From Shewanella profunda (GTDB taxonomy: Bacteria > Pseudomonadota > Gammaproteobacteria > Enterobacterales > Shewanellaceae), in assembly GCF_023283765.1 (NCBI RefSeq), contig NZ_JAKILG010000002.1, positions 124,001-188,000 on the forward strand: a stretch of 64,000 bases of DNA, given 5' to 3'. Within the stretch, counting starts at the first letter, position 1. Each line of letters starts with the position of its first letter. Under the pieces are notes generated by a model. That model was not told where the DNA came from, did no database searches, and worked only from the letters and a program-made list of their open reading frames with translations. The position numbers were made by a program, and so were the translations under genes. Of this stretch, positions 59,602-64,000 are shown one piece after another.

Positions 59602-60222
59602 TGCCTCCCATATCAACTGCAAAAAATAATTTATGACCTATCTTTTTTATTTTCACTTGATCATCTTCTTCAAGAAACTTGTTCCTTGAAATTACCATAC
59701 CCTTTTTTTTCTTCTCCGAATCAGAATCAGTGTACTCAATCATATACAGAGAATACCTCATGCTTATTGTAGGATTTATTAATAGCATGGATGAATTTGA
59801 ATATATCAAGAAAGTAACAACCAACAAAACTGCCACTGAAAAAACATTAATCATGCTAGATAGGTCTTGAAAAACGAAAGGTATGATATATGTAAACAAA
59901 TATGATATCGACTCACTATTTTTATTTTCGATATCCTCGATTCTTACTAAGTCACCATTAGTTTTAGCTCGACGTTCTATGTTTGTCAGGAGTATCTTCA
60001 AACCAACTGCACCGTATATAGATAACACAATCAACAAGGCTGCTGCACCGAAGTATTTTGTAAAAACAAATAAGGACTCCCAACTTAATCCCCCCCCCAA
60101 TTGAGATAGTCGCTATATTTATAAAACTGACCAAATATCATAATTATAAACAAAGGCATATAGGAAACTAAAAATAGAGTTAACCTCGCCCCAATCTTTA
60201 GACCAGCTTTTCTTTTTTTCAT
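59588..60222 (-). CDS. kwaA: Kiwa anti-phage membrane protein KwaA, frame interrupted at a G9 run
   Basis: KwaA is the membrane sensor of Kiwa, a protein of about 200-215 residues with four helices. ATG 60222 follows GGAGGT by eight bases. The first 45 codons (RLTLFLVSYMPLFIIMIFGQF, then YSDYLNWGG) end at a TAA just past nine consecutive G residues (60090-60098). With ten or seven G the frame would continue LSWESLFVFTKYFGAAALL to the end, giving about 210 residues with four hydrophobic segments. A charged C-terminal tail (EYTDSDSEKKKKGM) follows. The end overlaps the kwaB start by 14 bases. The call rests on topology, size and the KwaB-like neighbour. Confidence 0.72.
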
Positions 60223-60410
60223 TAAAGGCTACCTCCGTATGTATAACTAAAATCGCTTAACACTCCGTGCATGCGCACTAACTTATAAGCGTAGCCGGCC
60301 ATAGGTCCAAAATGACACGGTTTGTTAAAACAAGAACAGAACTGCCATAACTTTTATGGTCAAAAAATTTAACCGCTCTTATTTTTTACGTAATAAATAT
60401 CCACTACTTA

Positions 60411-60830
60411 CTACGGCAGTACTAATTCCTCTGAATCGTACGCCCTATCAAATTCTGCTTTTGCATCGGCTTTGTGGTTGATGCAGTTAACCATGTATTC
60501 GTCGGACTTAAAGTTTTTACAGTCTTCGGGGACTAGATAATACTTGCGCCATGCTTCGGCTTTACGTAGTCGCGCGGCCTCGTTTTGCATGGCTAGTCTG
60601 GATTTTTCAGCCGCATTTTGCTGTAACTCTTGCTGAACCTGATACTCAGCAAGCTGGCGATCTTTCGCAGCCTGCTGGCGAGCAAGTTCCGTTTGCTTTT
60701 GTTGCATAGCAAACTCATTAAGCCCCTGTGTCAGGCGGTATTCGATATAGCTTAAATAGCCAATTCGCACTAACAAAGTGACCAAGCCCGCTAACAAGAT
60801 CCCCAACGTAATTTGTAAAACTGATTTCAT
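60411..60830 (-). CDS. Membrane-anchored coiled-coil protein, function unknown
   Basis: A 139-residue product with one N-terminal membrane segment (about residues 5-23) and a long Gln/Glu/Lys/Ala-rich coiled coil (about 35-95). The C-terminal part has two Cys (EDCKNFKSDEYMVNCINHK), which could form a disulfide if it faces the periplasm. No family is recognised. Composition is closer to the core genome than to the Kiwa genes. It stands alone. Confidence 0.7.
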   Translation of the reverse strand: MKSVLQITLGILLAGLVTLLVRIGYLSYIEYRLTQGLNEFAMQQKQTELARQQAAKDRQLAEYQVQQELQQNAAEKSRLAMQNEAARLRKAEAWRKYYLVPEDCKNFKSDEYMVNCINHKADAKAEFDRAYDSEELVLP

Positions 60831-61019
60831 TCCTAACTTCCAAAGTCCATTTCTATGCTGAATTGCTCGTTTTTAATCAGAAAACATAAATGCTACGGGA
60901 TACACCAGAACAGGCATTGTTGCACCAGTGACTTAGTGAAAATGGGAGGATCATAGAAAATTCTGACCTCCCAATCCTGTGCTATACATCCCTGCATAAC
61001 GATTAAGAGTTATGCCTTA

Positions 61020-63875
61020 TCAGTTAAACTTGAACTCTATTGCGCCAATATCAATGACTTTTGTCCCATTATTATCACCGTCAATTGGTCTTGTTACACC
61101 ATATAGATCGACATTTACTTCTAACGGCATACCAGCATCAATTACTGGTGAGTTACTAAAAGGATATCCATTACTATCAAGCAAAGGATCGGCAAAAATA
61201 GTATTTAGTTCAACTTGCTGATCCTGCATATCTATGTACAAACTCTTAACTTCATTGACTAAATTGTTGTGTAAGCTAATACTAGATTCTGGAGCAAACT
61301 TATATAAAGTACTAGTATAAGAAGCATTATCAATTAACGTTCTAGATTTTGAAACAATATTATTATTGATTGATATTTTATAGTATGGCTCATCTACTCC
61401 ATGATAAATAAGCCTAACTACAGATTCTAGCCCTAGAAAAGTATTATTATAAAATTCTAACTCCGAAGACATACTTGCACTAAAAAGCTGACATCCAAAA
61501 TATAAATCAGGAATATCCAAAAGATTACCAAAATATATATTATTCACTAGTCTAGTCTTAGTGTTTTGTGCAACAGCGTAATTACCGCTTTCAATCCTAG
61601 GGCAATGGTAATCATCATCCAAATTACTAGATACGTAACCATTATCGAGAGCCTTACCTATCAATATATTTTGTTCAAAAAGCATCTCTCCGCTATTTAA
61701 AACGTATACTGAAATGAGGTTGCTTGGTGTACCATCAAATAAATTACGTGTAATAGCACCTCCACTACTCCCTACCTTTATATAGTGATTAGCTAAGGTA
61801 AAACCATTTACACTACTGTTTTTATCAATAATTAAACTGGGTTGCCAAAATGAAGTTTCGCTGCTATAAAGCTTAGCATCTTTAGATTCAGCCTCTAATA
61901 GAGCTTGCTTTTTAGATAAATCTAAATCACCAATATAAATTCCTGCCGGGACATTAACTTTTTCACCATCGGCCGCCATATCAATCTGTTTTTGTAATGC
62001 TTCTGTAGATTGACCAACCACTATTGGAAATGGTATTGAAGATAACACTTTATCACCAGTTATAGAACTGAGTGAATTGAATACTAACTTTCCTTCCCCT
62101 TGACTATCTCCCCTAATATCAAGTGTAAAACTATAAGCCTGTTGATAGTCTTTAAAAACAATTTCGTTTCCCACCAAACAATTATACTTTTCATGACTAT
62201 TAACACATTCGGCACTTAACAATGTGATATGTTCAGGTATGTCCAGTCTAATTTTGTTACCAGTTACAGGATCAAAGCCACCAAATTTAGATTCTTGTTG
62301 ATGAATTATAAACGCTAACTTTTGTGAAGTACCAACTAACTCCATCATGTACTCTTGACGGTTATCAATCCACAATCGATAAGATACATCAGCAGCATGT
62401 CTTGCAACATCAATCGTTGCTTGGTTATTCGACAAATCCTCATCATGTCCAAGATGCTGTATTTTTGCAGTGATAACACTCTTAATCTCTGATCCATTAG
62501 CTGAGTCAGCATTTAAATAGATCTCTTGAACAGCTTTATATCCTGGAGATATATTATCCCATTTACAGGTCAGTTCGAGTAGATTATCTGATAAAGTACA
62601 AAAATTAGAATCAGCATATCTATCTCTATCAAAATAAATCGGAAGAGATGTTGAATAGGTCGTCAACACTGTTCCGCTGTCAGTTGATTTTACATCACTT
62701 TCGACTTCAGCTTTTACGATAATCTTTTTAGAATAGCCTTGGGTTTCATGAGATAAAGTAACTCCGAGGTCAACAATTTTAGGAAGTATTTTTTTATCGC
62801 TAGGATGGCCAAAAGATAAGAACTCTTGCAAATTAGTAAAACCATCACCATCTAAATCTTGAGTTGCATCCAAAGCCGATGTTGGATTTAAACCAAAAGC
62901 CAACTCCCAACCATCAGTTATTCCATCGTTATCCGTATCCTCAAATGAGGTAAATATGGAGGGTTTATAGTATTCCTTTAAAAAAGCATACTCTTTATCT
63001 ACCATGCCACTATGTAGCATAATTTTATAATAGGTATAGTTAGAGGTTACGTTTCCTCTCAACTCATTATAAAATTCAACTGAAAATGTAGCTTGACTAT
63101 TGTTACTTCCCCTAACAACAAACTCACCACTTTCTTCATAGGCATGTACCATAGTGTTAAGTTTAAATAACTTATTAGTTTGGACATCCCAGAATCCCAA
63201 GGATGAATCGAATACGCGACCTTGTATCCTAAAGCCATCATTTCCACATAAAACCATCTCATTACCAGTTCTAATAAATTTAAAATTTGAAAATAAGATT
63301 TGTTTTTTATTATTTACATCTGAAAACATTAAATTATATGTTGCTTCAGTTTTTGCACAAGTTAAGTCCTGTTCTACATATTGTGCAGTACCAGCAAGTA
63401 AACTGTGACCTAAAGTACCTTTTACATCAACATCCTCAAAAATCACGGTACTATCAATAAGTATTCCATCGGTGGAAAATCGGTTTGCTCTAACAGTAGC
63501 TTTACCGTTAGTAGTCATGCCATCTTCAACGCAATTAGTGAAAGCAATATTTTTTTCTTTATCTGAGCTTCCATTCGAAATTTTAATCGTTCCACCACCA
63601 GAACAAGTCGAACCTAGTTCGCCACTTTGATCGTTATAGTCCGGTAATAATTCAGGGATGAGTGTAAAGATGTACTTGTACACCTGGCCTAATGTTTCTG
63701 TATTCAATGGAGCTGCAGACTCAATGCCTGCATATTGGTCTTTAATATTGATAAATTTAGACAATGGATCTTTGGTGACAGGAGGTGGTGTTGGCGTTTC
63801 TGCTGAAGAATCTCCACCACCACCACCGCATGCTGAAAGACATAAACATAAAAGGGGTACAAATGCATATTTCAT
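61020..63875 (-). CDS. Large surface lipoprotein with calcium-binding repeat and beta-helix domain
   Basis: A 951-residue protein. The signal peptide ends in lipobox LSAC with Cys16, followed by five glycines and a Pro/Thr linker. The middle (about residues 312-357) has DTDNDGITDGWELAFGLNP and DLDGDGFTNLQEFLSFG, thrombospondin-type-3/EF-hand-like calcium sites. From about residue 600 to the end it looks like a right-handed parallel beta-helix. The C-terminus has VIDAGM, VTRPIDGDNNGTKVIDIGAIE, typical of the choice-of-anchor Q type. It is probably exposed on the cell surface. Function unknown; adhesion or polysaccharide binding are possible. A short hairpin (60994-61015) follows its stop. Confidence 0.82.
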   Translation of the reverse strand: MKYAFVPLLCLCLSACGGGGGDSSAETPTPPPVTKDPLSKFINIKDQYAGIESAAPLNTETLGQVYKYIFTLIPELLPDYNDQSGELGSTCSGGGTIKISNGSSDKEKNIAFTNCVEDGMTTNGKATVRANRFSTDGILIDSTVIFEDVDVKGTLGHSLLAGTAQYVEQDLTCAKTEATYNLMFSDVNNKKQILFSNFKFIRTGNEMVLCGNDGFRIQGRVFDSSLGFWDVQTNKLFKLNTMVHAYEESGEFVVRGSNNSQATFSVEFYNELRGNVTSNYTYYKIMLHSGMVDKEYAFLKEYYKPSIFTSFEDTDNDGITDGWELAFGLNPTSALDATQDLDGDGFTNLQEFLSFGHPSDKKILPKIVDLGVTLSHETQGYSKKIIVKAEVESDVKSTDSGTVLTTYSTSLPIYFDRDRYADSNFCTLSDNLLELTCKWDNISPGYKAVQEIYLNADSANGSEIKSVITAKIQHLGHDEDLSNNQATIDVARHAADVSYRLWIDNRQEYMMELVGTSQKLAFIIHQQESKFGGFDPVTGNKIRLDIPEHITLLSAECVNSHEKYNCLVGNEIVFKDYQQAYSFTLDIRGDSQGEGKLVFNSLSSITGDKVLSSIPFPIVVGQSTEALQKQIDMAADGEKVNVPAGIYIGDLDLSKKQALLEAESKDAKLYSSETSFWQPSLIIDKNSSVNGFTLANHYIKVGSSGGAITRNLFDGTPSNLISVYVLNSGEMLFEQNILIGKALDNGYVSSNLDDDYHCPRIESGNYAVAQNTKTRLVNNIYFGNLLDIPDLYFGCQLFSASMSSELEFYNNTFLGLESVVRLIYHGVDEPYYKISINNNIVSKSRTLIDNASYTSTLYKFAPESSISLHNNLVNEVKSLYIDMQDQQVELNTIFADPLLDSNGYPFSNSPVIDAGMPLEVNVDLYGVTRPIDGDNNGTKVIDIGAIEFKFN

Positions 63876-64000
63876 ATCATAACATCCATTTAATTGATTT
63901 TATTAAGTAATTTAAAATGTTCGGATAGGTATAACCTAAAGCGGATTTTTACAGGAGGATTTGGTATCTAAGAGAGAAAAGACACATCTTCCCGATGCAA

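Noticed and set aside
60994..61015. Terminator after the large lipoprotein gene
   Set aside because: GCATAAC/GTTATGC form a hairpin, but no T-tract follows on the minus strand, so I did not list it as a terminator.

Overview
The window reads as a chromosomal segment of a Shewanella (gammaproteobacterium). The gene order leuS-lptE-holA-nadD-rsfS-rlmH-mrdA-rodA-mltB-rlpA-dacA-ybeD-lipB-lipA, the protein lengths and the vitamin B12 cluster all fit that genus. The species assignment is inference from gene order and protein resemblance; no database was searched.

Layout. (1) 1-12530, plus strand: a conserved housekeeping run for tRNA charging, LPS export, replication, NAD synthesis, ribosome silencing and methylation, cell elongation and peptidoglycan remodelling, then lipoate synthesis. 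(2) 12600-37830, mostly minus strand: rimI/holD, a Dps protein, a TonB receptor with a small DUF2946-like protein and a membrane acyltransferase-like protein, tRNA-Trp, an RNase D-like exonuclease, yedI, rpiA, rlmI, a soluble zinc-binding-type chemoreceptor, an RluA-type pseudouridine synthase, carAB, dapB, fklB, an M48 protease and a DEAD-box helicase. (3) 38313-41034: a glycerol dehydrogenase-like enzyme and an aldehyde dehydrogenase. (4) 41097-50099, minus strand: corrinoid uptake and salvage (btuD, btuC, cobT, cobS, cobU, cobO, btuF) behind a cobalamin riboswitch, with cobC just upstream. Cobyric acid synthase (cobQ) survives here only as a collapsed remnant. B12-dependent metH follows on the plus strand behind a MetJ-type operator. 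(5) 54100-64000: an A+T-rich accessory region with mosaic hairpin repeats, a two-gene secreted/membrane module of unknown function, an IS256-family element, a two-gene unit that I read as a Kiwa-type anti-phage system (kwaA-kwaB) with both frames interrupted, and a large surface lipoprotein.

How the genes work together. The B12 genes import corrinoids, adenylate them and attach the lower ligand. Their natural client, methionine synthase MetH, lies next door. Loss of cobQ predicts that the strain cannot use precursors earlier than cobyric acid but can still remodel cobinamide or use imported cobalamin. The most interesting part is 54100-60300. The kwaA frame breaks exactly in a run of nine G residues, which suggests either on/off phase variation of phage defence or an assembly error; kwaB has a second break near its 50th codon. 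The flanking intergenic regions hold repeat units whose stems vary while a TCCA loop and paired outer arms are kept.
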